DNA of 64,000 nt from Larkinella soli. Its GTDB lineage: Bacteria > Bacteroidota > Bacteroidia > Cytophagales > Spirosomataceae. A model generated the notes under the pieces. It was given only the letters and a program-made list of their open reading frames with translations. It ran no database searches and was not told where the DNA came from. Of the stretch, positions 35,853-44,837 are shown one piece after another; the stretch's first letter is position 1; each line of letters starts with the position of its first letter. The stretch spans positions 249,971-313,970 of the forward strand of contig NZ_ML112622.1 in NCBI RefSeq assembly GCF_003703975.1, given 5' to 3'. The translations under genes were made by a program, and so were the position numbers.

Positions 35853-37178
35853 CTAAGGATTGGGGACGGAAGCAGTAACCTGGAAGGGAATGTTGGCCGT
35901 CCCTACGTGTCGGCGCGGATCGAACACGTACACAAACAGGCGGTATTCGCCGGCGCTTCGGGGAAGCCGGAACCGGATCTTCGGCGCCCGGGCCGATTCG
36001 ATCAGCCCGTCCATCGGTACCAGCGGGGTGTCGTGGTAATCGTAGTCCAGCCGCTGCCTTGCCTGGGGCCGGATTTCCCACAGATACGTTAAGGTATCGC
36101 CATCGGGATCAAATCCGGATACCTCCGCCGTGTGAATCTGATCGCGAGCTTCCCAGGTCCAGGAGGGGGACTCCTGCCCGTCGACCAGCACCTTTTCGAT
36201 GCGGGGAGCCTTGTTGGCGGGGGCCTTCCCGGTCCAGAGTTCCTGCATGGTTTCCACCAGTTCGGTTTCCCGCCCGGCATTATCGAAGAAGCTGTACCAG
36301 GTGTGCGTTCCCTCTTCTTTCACACCCCATAGAAATACGTAGGAACCCAGGCAGGCCGGCGGCCGTGAACCGATGAATTTCCGGTAGATTGACCGAATAA
36401 ATTCACTTTTCTGATGGCTAAAGGGCTCGATGGGCGCCTTCCATTCGGTATTTTCGCTCTCCCAGTGCCCGAGCGGGCCAAATTCGGAAATGAGATACGG
36501 ACCGGTCCAGCCCCCGGTCTGAAGCCGCTCCTCCAGTCTGAACATCTCCCCATACACATTGATGGAAAGGATGTCGATTTCCGGACAGCGGTCTTTCAGC
36601 ACCGCGAAGGTCTGGGACCGGTTGGACCCGATGGCGGTCGTGACGGGATGGTTCGGGTCGATTTCATGGATCATGGCGGCTATCCGGTTAATCTCGTCGT
36701 AGACCTGAATGTTCCGGGCTCTCAGATTCCATTCGTTGCCGACGCACCACATCAGCACCGCCGGGTGGTTCTTGTATTTTAAAACCGTCTTCCGGATACG
36801 TTCAAACTGCCGGTCCACGGCATCCTGGTTGTAATAGTCGAAGCCGTCGATTTCCCGTTCGATCCAGAGTCCGAACAAAACGGAAAGGCCGTTTTGCCGG
36901 GCCTGGTCCAGAATCCGGTCGGCATCGTTGTCGTCCCAGATCCGGAGCGAGTTACCGCCGGCCTCGGCCAGCCGCTTCAGGCGGCTTTCGCCCCCGGCGC
37001 CTTTGATGAAATAGGGTTTTCCGTTCCGCATCAGCAGGAAGGTGTCGCCCAGTTGAACGACGCCCGTCGATTTGGAGCCGGCCACGTTCCGGCTCGATGA
37101 ATCGGACCGGTTGCAGCTTCCCATAAAAAAAGCGGTAATGATACTCAGCAACAGGAATTTCAGATTCATGCTATTCAT
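35853..37178 (-). CDS. Glycoside hydrolase (GH2/GH5-like TIM barrel) lipoprotein
   Basis: A 441-residue protein with a lipobox (FFMGSC, Cys21), so it is anchored in a membrane facing the periplasm or surface. The TIM barrel spans about 40-335: GGNSLRIWDDNDADRILDQA, acid/base Glu in CVGNEWNLRA near residue 150, and nucleophile Glu in LISEFGPLGHW near 230. A C-terminal Ig/PKD-like domain follows (DPDGDTLTYLWEI). Both catalytic Glu are present, so it should be active. Its stop lies 3 bases from that of the GT2-GH26 gene, and a polysaccharide synthase next to a matching hydrolase is a common arrangement. The exact GH family cannot be fixed by eye. Confidence 0.8.
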   Translation of the reverse strand: MNSMNLKFLLLSIITAFFMGSCNRSDSSSRNVAGSKSTGVVQLGDTFLLMRNGKPYFIKGAGGESRLKRLAEAGGNSLRIWDDNDADRILDQARQNGLSVLFGLWIEREIDGFDYYNQDAVDRQFERIRKTVLKYKNHPAVLMWCVGNEWNLRARNIQVYDEINRIAAMIHEIDPNHPVTTAIGSNRSQTFAVLKDRCPEIDILSINVYGEMFRLEERLQTGGWTGPYLISEFGPLGHWESENTEWKAPIEPFSHQKSEFIRSIYRKFIGSRPPACLGSYVFLWGVKEEGTHTWYSFFDNAGRETELVETMQELWTGKAPANKAPRIEKVLVDGQESPSWTWEARDQIHTAEVSGFDPDGDTLTYLWEIRPQARQRLDYDYHDTPLVPMDGLIESARAPKIRFRLPRSAGEYRLFVYVFDPRRHVGTANIPFQVTASVPNP

Positions 37179-37904
37179 TCAAACGGTGACAGGACAGGCG
37201 GATACTTTATGGGAAATCGACTTCAGAATCAAATGTTTGCACAACAAGGCCGGGGCTTCCAAACGGATTCCAGCCGATCATGAACCGGAAAAGCCGGAAC
37301 TGGCCGGGCACCATCCTATATACACCGGATCCTGCGTTTGAATCCGTGCGGAACCCGGTTCGATCATAAGTGCCGGCTACGGATTCGGATTCGTTTTGTT
37401 CCTGAAAGGATGCAATCAAACCTCTAAGATATTGACTGTTTTTAATTGCTAATTGCGGCCGGAGTCAGAATGGTAATAGCGGATAGAAAAAGCAGTGAAA
37501 TTTTTGATTTCATATAATTTCATTAACGACTCATGATCTTCTTTTCTATCTAGCAACCGCCATGAGAGGTTGCATGGACAAGTATTCAGTCCCTATTTTA
37601 TGCCGCTTAAATACCTAATAAATAAGTTTTACTCTCTACGGGAAATTACCGCAGAAGAGTAAAATAAAACGAAAATAATTTACTTATCAACTCTTATTGG
37701 GAGAATTTTCAGGATGAGATTCGCAAAAAAGCAGAATATTATAAGGTTAATGTCTGTTAAAAAAAGAAGCTGAAAAAAGTAACAAACAGGAAGTTATACC
37801 GTAATTCGGAAGCCGTAATTATCTTTTAACTGGTCAGGCACCGACTGATCGATCGGTGCCTGCCTCAATAATTCAATAATTACTTAAATAAGTTTTATCG
37901 ACTT
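37179..37904. other. 726-bp intergenic region, partly AT-rich
   Basis: No coding frame was recognised. The segment 37440-37830 is AT-rich, unlike the flanks. A hairpin sits at 37835-37862, downstream of the methyltransferase gene on the minus strand. Confidence 0.4.
37835..37862 (-). terminator. Hairpin downstream of the methyltransferase gene
   Basis: CAGGCACCGA and its exact complement flank an 8-base loop. On the minus strand it is followed only by a weak, A-rich tract (GTTAAAAGAT), so its terminator role is uncertain. Confidence 0.4.
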
Positions 37905-38717
37905 TCAGGAGTTCATCGGATGGATATCTGATAATTGCCGCTTCGATTTTTTTGTAATTACCTGGCTTCCTTTCTGCCAGGAAACCAGGATCGACAGCCC
38001 GACGGGCAGGCGGAGGTTTCGCCGGAGGAGCCATTGTTCGGATCTGAAAATGGCTTCGAACAGCCGTTGGTAGAAGGCACCGTCCATGACGTAAAAGTCC
38101 GAACCGGCATCGGCCCGCCCGGTATTTCTGAACGGCCAGACCCTCGACAGGAGCCGGACCAGGGCAATGGGAAAGAAAAGCCAGAAGTTGAAAAAGGTAC
38201 GGTAGTGCACCTTCCCCTCCTCCCCACCGAACAACGCCAGCAGCTCGCTGACCCGGTATCGCCGAATGTGGTGATTGACCTCGTCATGGCGGTTCCATAG
38301 AAACATGAAGGCCGGAACCGTCAGGCACACGTAACCGCCCGGACGGCAGACCCGCACCATCTCCTCCACAGCCCGCTGGTGATCTTCCACATGCTCGATG
38401 ACGTCGAAGGCGCACACCAGATCGAAGGAGTCGTCTTCATAGGGAAGGTCCAGAACGGAAGCCTCGACGATGTCGATTCCGAGGGTTCGGCGGGTGAATT
38501 CGCAGCATTCGCAGTCGTACTCGATGGAGGTGACCTTACCGAGGTTCATCAGGACTTCCGTAGAACGCCCCGTGGCGGCCCCGACATTCAGGATGGAGGG
38601 CCGTCCCGTAGAAACCGGCAGCGATTTCAGGTGGTCGAACAGAATGTTTTCCCGTACGCGGAACCACCAGTGCCGGCGTTCCAGCTCGTAATATTCCCTA
38701 TAATACTCCGGCTTCAT
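37905..38717 (-). CDS. Class I SAM-dependent methyltransferase
   Basis: A 270-residue protein. It begins YYELERRHWWFRVRENILFD, a lead typical of methyltransferases found with glycan and lipid biosynthesis genes. The SAM-binding motif I follows (ILNVGAATGRSTEVL), then the acidic residue of motif II (TSIEYD), then DLVCAFDVIEHVEDH and the post-motif CRPGGYVCLTVPAF. The C-terminal third is partly hydrophobic (FNFWLFFPIALVRLLSRVW), possibly membrane-associated. The acceptor is unknown. It is a single gene flanked by large gaps and oriented like the glycosidase gene further left. Confidence 0.88.
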   Translation of the reverse strand: MKPEYYREYYELERRHWWFRVRENILFDHLKSLPVSTGRPSILNVGAATGRSTEVLMNLGKVTSIEYDCECCEFTRRTLGIDIVEASVLDLPYEDDSFDLVCAFDVIEHVEDHQRAVEEMVRVCRPGGYVCLTVPAFMFLWNRHDEVNHHIRRYRVSELLALFGGEEGKVHYRTFFNFWLFFPIALVRLLSRVWPFRNTGRADAGSDFYVMDGAFYQRLFEAIFRSEQWLLRRNLRLPVGLSILVSWQKGSQVITKKSKRQLSDIHPMNS

Positions 38718-39889
38718 AGTGCTTAGAATCGTATTGGATGGAACGGAACCCGTACGGCAATTCTCCGGAATTTCACACTGAGTCTGAACCGTTGCGGAAC
38801 GGTCCCGGCATGACCGAAACCGGCAAGTCCTGCCTTCATAAATAACCCGATTTCATGCCTGATAAATACCCGGACCAGGCCATAAAAAAAGAAATAACCC
38901 AGGCTATATACGCTCAGTACTTTCTCCAAATAACCGAGCGCTTGAAAGGGATTCCCGGCAAGACATAGCTTAATTTAAAAAATTGCCTCGATAGAGAGAC
39001 TAACCGGAAGAATAAAGAGTTGATGAAACTTACTATTTGGTCAGTTTCTTTTATTTAACGAGAATTTTTTCCGGAACGGGTGGCCGCAATACGGCTGAAA
39101 GGGCGAATTTAAAAGTAAAGCCCGGAAAGGCTCCGTGGGGCCTCTTCCCCGAACGACCCGGCCGGCATGAAAGGCGACGATCGATCCCCCGGAAGAAGGG
39201 CACACGGCATTGGCGGGTATATTTTTCGCCCGGCCCCTCGATGATTCTTCAATCGTGCGTGCCGCCAGGCCTAGGTAAGCGGCTGAAGCGGTTTGCGCCT
39301 TTCCGCATGGCCTGATCAGGGCAGACTGCCCATCATGAGCCGCCAACGCAATGAAGCCGCTTTCCGATCGGTCTTTCATAGGCAACCCAAAAGAACGAAT
39401 GGGAAAGAGTTAAAGGATCATCTAATACGAATTTTACCGAAATTATTCAGGAAGTTAAAAGAGAAGATATGGTATTATTATCCTTTTATCTACTATCCGG
39501 ATAACCGACATTTATTTCAGCCATTCCTATTCTGACAATTAATGGTAATCCGTCGATTTATAAGGAAGCCGGAGGCTAAAATCGGCTACCTGTAAACAGG
39601 CGTGGGACGGATGAAAAAGAAGGTGGTTAAACTTTGAAAATAAACCGGCCCGGAGCCTAAGCAGAACGGAACCGTACCGGTTTCGTCAGGACGAACGGAC
39701 CCGTTCCCGTCCATTGGTGAAGTGCTCCCGTATCCTTCGAGGCAAATGTCGGCAGTACCGGAACCGGGGTATTTGGAACCGGTCAGTAAGTCGTGCCCCG
39801 AAAAAGGCGTGTCGGGCAAAAAACGGGCGTCGGTGGGTTATGCATTTAGTGATCAGGACCGTACCTTTGCACCGAAAACTGGTCAGGCT
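38718..39889. other. 1.2-kb region without recognisable gene
   Basis: Several short frames occur on both strands (for example 39041-39385 minus and 38723-38929 minus), but none shows a family motif, signal peptide or convincing composition. The part 39400-39560 is AT-rich. It may hold decayed genes or unrecognised regulatory RNA; nothing specific was seen except the promoter box at 39862. Confidence 0.4.
39862..39869 (+). promoter_or_regulatory. -7 promoter box TACCTTTG
   Basis: An exact TAnnTTTG match 20 bases before the ATG at 39890. It supports that ATG over the upstream in-frame Met at 39722, which would lie inside non-coding sequence. Confidence 0.5.
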
Positions 39890-40159
39890 ATGTTACTCGA
39901 AGTGCTTTTAGCTACTCTGGCATTTGGGATCGCCTGCTTCATCGTGGGACGGTATTGGGAAGAAAAGATCGCCAACCGCCCGCGCCGGGCACCCCGACCG
40001 CCTAAACCAACCCGCAAACGGATCGAAAAAGATCTCGACCAGTTGCTGCATCTGTATCAGCAGGGATTTCTGTCGGAAGCGGAATTTCAGCGGCTGGCCG
40101 ACGAACTCATGGACGAGTTCAACGGCCTCGTGACCGACCGCCCGGGCGGCAGGGGCTGA
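39890..40159 (+). CDS. Small membrane-anchored protein with SHOCT-like tail
   Basis: An 89-residue protein starting MLLEVLLATLAFGIACFIVG, one N-terminal helix, then a basic Pro-rich linker (NRPRRAPRPPKPTRKR) and a C-terminal helix pair (LDQLLHLYQQGFLSEAEFQR) of the short SHOCT type, which often mediates oligomerisation. The frame is open upstream to 39722, but the promoter box at 39862-39869 favours the start used here. The function is unknown. No partner gene is obvious. Confidence 0.6.
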   Translation: MLLEVLLATLAFGIACFIVGRYWEEKIANRPRRAPRPPKPTRKRIEKDLDQLLHLYQQGFLSEAEFQRLADELMDEFNGLVTDRPGGRG

Positions 40160-40501
40160 CCGCAGCACATGGACACCAGCCCAAAGGCTGAAAAACCGGT
40201 TCCCTCACCCTCTCCTTCACGCTTCAGACTACGTCCGATTTTGCTCCGGAAGCGAATCCGGCAGACGACCGGCTATACCACCCCGCCATCCGCCGGACGA
40301 CGCACCCCCGGATGTCGGTTTGATCACCAAATACGGGACCATTTCTGCCCAATAGGCTGAAGGTCAACTCATCAGATGACAAGTCTCAGGAGATCGGATG
40401 ATGCCCGTCACGGCTCCGGGCGGGCCGCCGGCCGATCTTTGCCGGTGCCGGGAGAGAACCCGACGTTCCTTCCGGCAGCCACTAATCCAGCTCTTACGAC
40501 C
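40160..40501. other. Intergenic region, no gene seen
   Basis: A 342-base gap with no supported coding frame, hairpin or promoter box. Confidence 0.35.
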
Positions 40502-40747
40502 ATGAATTTTGAACCGACCCGGAACCAGCTCGCCGTCGTCCTGCCCGCTACCTGCCGGAAAGCTGAAGTGACCTTTCAGAAGCGATTCGATGCGGGCGAT
40601 GAAGTCCGTCTGACGCTGGCTCCCTGCCGGCTGTCGCGGCAGGTCATCCCGACCGGCCAGCTTAGCACCGGCCTCTGGCATGTCATCCTGAACTGGTGGG
40701 ACGGAAAAAGCCACTACTGGCGGGAGCAGGATATTATGGTTCAATAA
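40502..40747 (+). CDS. Small protein resembling the beta domain of FixH-type proteins
   Basis: An 81-residue frame from the ATG at 40502; a longer frame to 40376 has a composition unlike protein. The C-terminal part, TGLWHVILNWWDGKSHYWRE followed by QDIMVQ, resembles the end of small FixH-like periplasmic domains, but the N-terminal membrane helix of FixH is missing and no ccoNOP genes are near. I would keep it as a hypothetical small protein. The membrane protein gene at 40806 follows on the same strand after 58 bases. Confidence 0.5.
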   Translation: MNFEPTRNQLAVVLPATCRKAEVTFQKRFDAGDEVRLTLAPCRLSRQVIPTGQLSTGLWHVILNWWDGKSHYWREQDIMVQ

Positions 40748-40805
40748 CCGCCGGCCGTAAAAACCACGTGAGAAAGCAAACCTAAAACCGCCGGACGGCC
40801 GCCCT

Positions 40806-41504
40806 ATGAATATGTACTGGAAAACCTGGGCGCTCTCCTGCGCCCTGGGCGAACTGCTCGGGATCGGAGCCGCCGGCGCCATCGCCGTCGCCTTCAATCA
40901 TCTCCTGGGCGAACCCGGCACGACCGCCGGAAAGGCGCTGAATATGGCCGTCATGGTTTCCGCCGGTGTTCTGGAAGGGAGCCTGCTGGGCTGGTTTCAA
41001 TGGCGGGTGCTGCGGCTGCGGTTTCCGCGGATTCCGGCCCGGGAGTGGATTTCGTATACCGTTTTCGTGGCGGCCGGGGGCTGGCTGCTGGGGATGGCCA
41101 TCCCGCTGTTTTTCTCCGCCAATAACCCGACCCAAAAACCCCTGGCCGAGCCGCCCCTGGCGGTGGTGTTGCTGATGAGTATGCTGATGGGGCTGATTCT
41201 GGGCGGACTGTTCGGAGCGGTTCAGTGGCTGGTGTTCCGGAAATACGCCCGCAACACGTTTCGCTGGATTTACGCGAATGCGCTCGGGTGGAGCGTCGGC
41301 ATGCTCTGGATCTTTGTGGCCGCCACGCTGCCCGACGCCCGCACGCCCGGCGGTACCATCATCGTACTGGGTATCATCGGCGGAATCCTGGCCGGCCTCA
41401 GTGTCGGCGGGGTAACGGGCTGGTTCCTTAAGCGCATTGTGGCTGAAAACCCGCAGCCATCTCCGCCCGGTCCCGGATGCCCCGCAGCATCTTCTGCTCC
41501 ATGA
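40806..41504 (+). CDS. Hypothetical multi-pass membrane protein
   Basis: A 232-residue inner-membrane protein with about six to seven helices rich in Gly and Ala, for example LGIGAAGAIAVAFNHLLG, MVSAGVLEGSLLGWFQW, FVAAGGWLLGMAIPLFFSA, VVLLMSMLMGLILGGLFGAV, WSVGMLWIFVAATLPDA and IVLGIIGGILAGLSVGGVTG. The repeated GxLxGxxQWxVxR pattern (GSLLGWFQWRVLR and GGLFGAVQWLVFR) suggests an internal duplication. No function is known to me. The last 77 bases overlap the convergent gene at 41428, so the C-terminal Pro/Ser-rich tail may be non-functional. Confidence 0.65.
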   Translation: MNMYWKTWALSCALGELLGIGAAGAIAVAFNHLLGEPGTTAGKALNMAVMVSAGVLEGSLLGWFQWRVLRLRFPRIPAREWISYTVFVAAGGWLLGMAIPLFFSANNPTQKPLAEPPLAVVLLMSMLMGLILGGLFGAVQWLVFRKYARNTFRWIYANALGWSVGMLWIFVAATLPDARTPGGTIIVLGIIGGILAGLSVGGVTGWFLKRIVAENPQPSPPGPGCPAASSAP

Positions 41505-41973
41505 TAAAATGCAGGGGATCGATGAAAACCCGCCAGATCAGGAAATTCAGGAACGTCGGCGCATAGGACATCCGGTAGACGGTCAGCAGACGGGTGGACC
41601 CGTCCGGCTGCGGGTGCAGGTGAAAAGACCAGAGATTCCTTACACCGCCGGGCTGTTCGGCGAAAAAGATCAGGCAGCGGATTTCCTGCATCGCCACCAG
41701 CCGGGGCCCGTTCATCGGCCCAGGAAGCAGGGTATCACCGGGTTGCAGGTTCTGGTACTGCGGCAGAATCCGGTCGGTACTGTAGCCATTCAGTCCGAAA
41801 AGGTTTTCCAGCCGGTCGTAGCTATATAACCCTCCTTTCCGAATTCCGAGCTGTTTGAGCCAGGGCATGATGGCCTCCGGAGCAGCCCGGATCGAAATCA
41901 CCCGAACGTTGCTGTAGATCGGCTCAGGCAGCAGCCGCCGGAACAGGCTGTCTACTGCTGAGCCTGCGTACAA
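41428..41973 (-). CDS. SRPBCC-like hypothetical protein
   Basis: A 181-residue protein with the pattern of polyketide-cyclase/START-like domains: an early strand with IYSNVRVISIRAAPEAIMPW, then LKQLGIRKGGLYSYDRLENL, a GDTLLPGP turn, LWSFHLHPQPDGSTRLL and the C-terminal helix (PLHFIMEQKMLRGIRDRAE). Such proteins bind hydrophobic ligands in the cytoplasm. Its start overlaps the end of the upstream dehydrogenase gene by 22 bases on the same strand, indicating translational coupling. Its end overlaps the convergent membrane protein gene by 77 bases. Confidence 0.68.
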   Translation of the reverse strand: MYAGSAVDSLFRRLLPEPIYSNVRVISIRAAPEAIMPWLKQLGIRKGGLYSYDRLENLFGLNGYSTDRILPQYQNLQPGDTLLPGPMNGPRLVAMQEIRCLIFFAEQPGGVRNLWSFHLHPQPDGSTRLLTVYRMSYAPTFLNFLIWRVFIDPLHFIMEQKMLRGIRDRAEMAAGFQPQCA

Positions 41974-43742
41974 TTTTTGATGCGGTAGATTTTTCCGTCC
42001 GCTTTCGTGTAGAGGTACATCTTATTGCCCAGCCCCACGCCGAACCGCAGATCGGTTTTCTTACTGCCGCTCAGGTCCTGGAAGGTCGTCGGTTTGCCGT
42101 TCAGGACCACTTCGAACTCCCGGATGGGGGCCGGTTTGCCGGGGATGAGCTGGCTGTTCTCCACATAAAACACCCGGCCGTTGACGATATCGCCAAAGAT
42201 ATATTTTCCCGTCAGCTGCGGAATATCCGTCCCCGAATAGACGAAGCCGGCCGAGACGGCATTGCCCTCGTCGTGATCGTAGAGCGCGGCCGGATAGGTA
42301 TAATGGAAGGCTGCGTCGTTCTCGGGCAGGTGATAGACGAGGTCCATGCGGCCCCGGTAGTTCATCACGAAATTGCCTTCCCGTTCGGGCCATCCGTAAT
42401 CGGCCCCGGCCCGGCCCACGTTGATCTCTTCGGAGTTGGCATGGCCGATGTCCGAAATGAGCATCTTCCCGTCGGGGGTCCAGGCGATCCGGTTCGGGTT
42501 GCGAAAGCCGCGGCAGAAAATTTCTTTCTGAACGGCCGGGTCGGTGGCGTTGGCATACGGGTTCGTGGCCGGGATGCCGTAATGTCCGTTCTTGCTGTTT
42601 TTGCCCTGCGGATCGATGCGCAGCACCGAACTCCAGATGCGGGTTTTATCGTGGCAGACGAACGGAAATCCGTTTTCGGTGGCCCCGCCGTCGCCCACAC
42701 CGATGTACAGCATGCCGTAATCCGGGCTGCCTTTCCTGGCATGCGGGTTAAAGGTAATTTCCTGCATGCCGTGGATGGGCGACACCATGTTGACGCGCAG
42801 CAACTCGCGGCCGGTGCCGGCAAAGGTCGCGGCCGTCGGGTCCGAAATCTTCCACTCCGTCACGACCCATTGCAGCGTCACCTTGATGGAGTCGGCATAG
42901 GCAAAGTCGGCCGGGGCGGCATTGGCCTTTTCGGTGTGGGAGGTATAAAACAGGCCGTTGGCATAAAAATCCGGGTGAAAGGCGTAGCTCCCGAAGCCGG
43001 TGGCCAGGCCCGGCGTGTGAATGAAGCCCGGCCGCTCCCTGGCCATGTCCATGTAGACTTTCAGGTCATTGCCGACCATCTCGTAGAGTTTGCCGCGCAG
43101 GTCCTCCAGGAAAACCCGGTTGGTCTTTCCCGGCAGCACCACCATCTTGTTGATGCGGGCCAGGGGCACCTTGTCGGCGCTGGCCGGGGCGGTGGTGATC
43201 TCCTCCAGTTCGAGCCGCAGGCCGGATTTCGTGATTCTGGCCGGGATGGGGTCCTTCAGCGGAGCGCCCAGTTTTTTGGTTTCGGCCGATACCACCTCCA
43301 CCTTCTGGCTGGCCCCGATGTAGGCCATCAGCGCCGTCACGTCCGTATCGCTGAGCTGCGTGAACGGCGGCATCATCTGCTTGTATTCCTGAAAAAGCTC
43401 GGCGGCACGGGCGTCGCCACTGTTGATCATGGCCGGCGCGTTATGAATGAATTTCCGCATCCATTCGGGCGTCACTTTCGTCGTGACGTCGACCAGGTTC
43501 GGCCCGATTCCCTTCTGTTTGAAGTTATGGCAGGTGAGGCAGTTGGCCTGAAAAAGCTGCTGCCCTTTGGCAATCACCTGTTTGTCTTTCGAATAGGCCT
43601 CCCCGACCGGGATCTTCCCGCCCGTCTGCTGGGCTGCGGCCCAACCGGAAAAAAGAACCGCGCCGGCCAGCAGCACCGCCCGAAACCGGGGGCGCCCCAT
43701 CGGGCCGGAGAAGAATGGAGGGAGATATTGGGAAATGGACAT
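41952..43742 (-). CDS. Cytochrome c / PQQ-type sugar dehydrogenase fusion
   Basis: I start at the Met at 43742; a Met at 43778 is also in frame. The signal peptide follows (FRAVLLAGAVLFSGWAAAQ). Domain order is reversed relative to the enzyme at 20770: first a cytochrome c (haem motif ANCLTCHNFKQKGIGPNL, distal Met in YKQMMPPF), then the glucose/sorbosone dehydrogenase propeller (MQEITFNPHARKGSPDYGML, GFRNPNRIAWTPDGKM). About 596 residues, acting in the periplasm with electrons going from the sugar site through the attached haem to the respiratory chain. The substrate is unknown. The SRPBCC-like gene is coupled downstream and the metallo-beta-lactamase gene is divergent. Confidence 0.88.
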   Translation of the reverse strand: MSISQYLPPFFSGPMGRPRFRAVLLAGAVLFSGWAAAQQTGGKIPVGEAYSKDKQVIAKGQQLFQANCLTCHNFKQKGIGPNLVDVTTKVTPEWMRKFIHNAPAMINSGDARAAELFQEYKQMMPPFTQLSDTDVTALMAYIGASQKVEVVSAETKKLGAPLKDPIPARITKSGLRLELEEITTAPASADKVPLARINKMVVLPGKTNRVFLEDLRGKLYEMVGNDLKVYMDMARERPGFIHTPGLATGFGSYAFHPDFYANGLFYTSHTEKANAAPADFAYADSIKVTLQWVVTEWKISDPTAATFAGTGRELLRVNMVSPIHGMQEITFNPHARKGSPDYGMLYIGVGDGGATENGFPFVCHDKTRIWSSVLRIDPQGKNSKNGHYGIPATNPYANATDPAVQKEIFCRGFRNPNRIAWTPDGKMLISDIGHANSEEINVGRAGADYGWPEREGNFVMNYRGRMDLVYHLPENDAAFHYTYPAALYDHDEGNAVSAGFVYSGTDIPQLTGKYIFGDIVNGRVFYVENSQLIPGKPAPIREFEVVLNGKPTTFQDLSGSKKTDLRFGVGLGNKMYLYTKADGKIYRIKNCTQAQQ

Positions 43743-43911
43743 CGTTGAAACCGTTTGTTTCGCGCTATGTCCATACAAGTCCCAAACCGGGTAAATCTAA
43801 TGGCTTCGATAAAAAAAGTACGAAGTCGCGGAGTGCTCCGGGGAAAGCCCGGATTCCTGCGTATTTTTGATTCCGACCTCAAAACCGCTTCCCGATTCCG
43901 TTTCCGAACCT

Positions 43912-44676
43912 ATGAGCAAGCTGCTGCGCACCCGGCTGTTGACTTTCGCAATTCTATTCCTGATTCGCGGCCCGGTATGGGCGCAGGCCGATAAAAAGCC
44001 GATGCTGGAAGTGACACCCCTGAACGACCGGGTGTACGTCCACGTTTCCTACGGCGAATACAACAACGCCTTCATCCCCTCCAACGGCCTCATCATCGAC
44101 ACCGGCGACGGCGTGGTGCTGGTCGATACGGCCTGGGACAGCGACTCGACGGCCGACAACACGCGCCGGCTGCTCCGCTGGGTCGCCGACAACCTGCGAC
44201 GGCCCGTCCGGCTCTGCATCGTCACCCACGCCCACGATGACCGCGTCGGCGGTATCCGGGCACTCCGGGAAGCCGGGGTGCGGGTGGTCAGCACGCCCCT
44301 GACGGCCCGGAAGTCCGTCGAACGGGGGTATCCCTCCCCGGAAGCCGTTCTGCCGGCCGACACCACCTTTCGCATGGGCCGGGAGTCCATCCGCTGCTAC
44401 TTCCCGGGCGAGGGCCACACCAGCGACAACATCGTCGTCTGGCTGCCCAACCACCGCATTCTGCACGGCGGCTGCCTGGTCAAGAGCGTGGCGGCTTTCG
44501 GCATGGGCAACGTCGCGGAAGCCAACCTGAAGGAATGGGCCGGTTCGATCCGGAACGTGATCGACCGGTTCGGCACGGCGAAGGTCGTCGTGCCCGGCCA
44601 TCAGGAATGGGGCGATGCCAAAGCCCTGGAGCATACCATCCACATGCTGACGAAGTTCGCGGCCGGCCGGCGCTGA
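43912..44676 (+). CDS. Class B1 metallo-beta-lactamase homologue
   Basis: A 254-residue protein from the ATG at 43912, which opens a signal peptide (LLTFAILFLIRGPVWAQ); the upstream TTG at 43867 is unlikely. The zinc ligands of subclass B1 are all visible: H106, H108 and D110 in THAHDDR, H169 in GEGHTSDN, C188 in GGCLVKS and H230 in PGHQEW. The Lys after the Cys, which binds the beta-lactam carboxylate, is also present. It should hydrolyse beta-lactams, possibly carbapenems, in the periplasm. It looks chromosomal: GC-rich like its neighbours, with no mobile element nearby. PGHQ in place of the common PGHG is a small deviation. Confidence 0.9.
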   Translation: MSKLLRTRLLTFAILFLIRGPVWAQADKKPMLEVTPLNDRVYVHVSYGEYNNAFIPSNGLIIDTGDGVVLVDTAWDSDSTADNTRRLLRWVADNLRRPVRLCIVTHAHDDRVGGIRALREAGVRVVSTPLTARKSVERGYPSPEAVLPADTTFRMGRESIRCYFPGEGHTSDNIVVWLPNHRILHGGCLVKSVAAFGMGNVAEANLKEWAGSIRNVIDRFGTAKVVVPGHQEWGDAKALEHTIHMLTKFAAGRR

Positions 44677-44837
44677 GCCGTCTCCCCTGCTTTTCGTTCC
44701 CGAACCGGCGGAGGGTGTCCGTTTACCGACACATTCCGCCGGTTTACCTATTCCTTCCGCCCCCACGCAACGCGGCTCCGAATCACGGCGTTATGCCAGT
44801 AAACGATCGTGCAACCAACCCATTCGCTACTGCTTTC

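Noticed and set aside
42273-43748. 491-codon plus-strand frame opposite the cytochrome c/PQQ dehydrogenase
   Set aside because: Antisense shadow; the minus-strand gene has haem and propeller motifs and a signal peptide.
44535-44837. Upstream extension of the dioxygenase frame
   Set aside because: It overlaps the lactamase gene and reads as Arg/Pro-rich nonsense. The protein-like N-terminus with lipobox starts at 44838.
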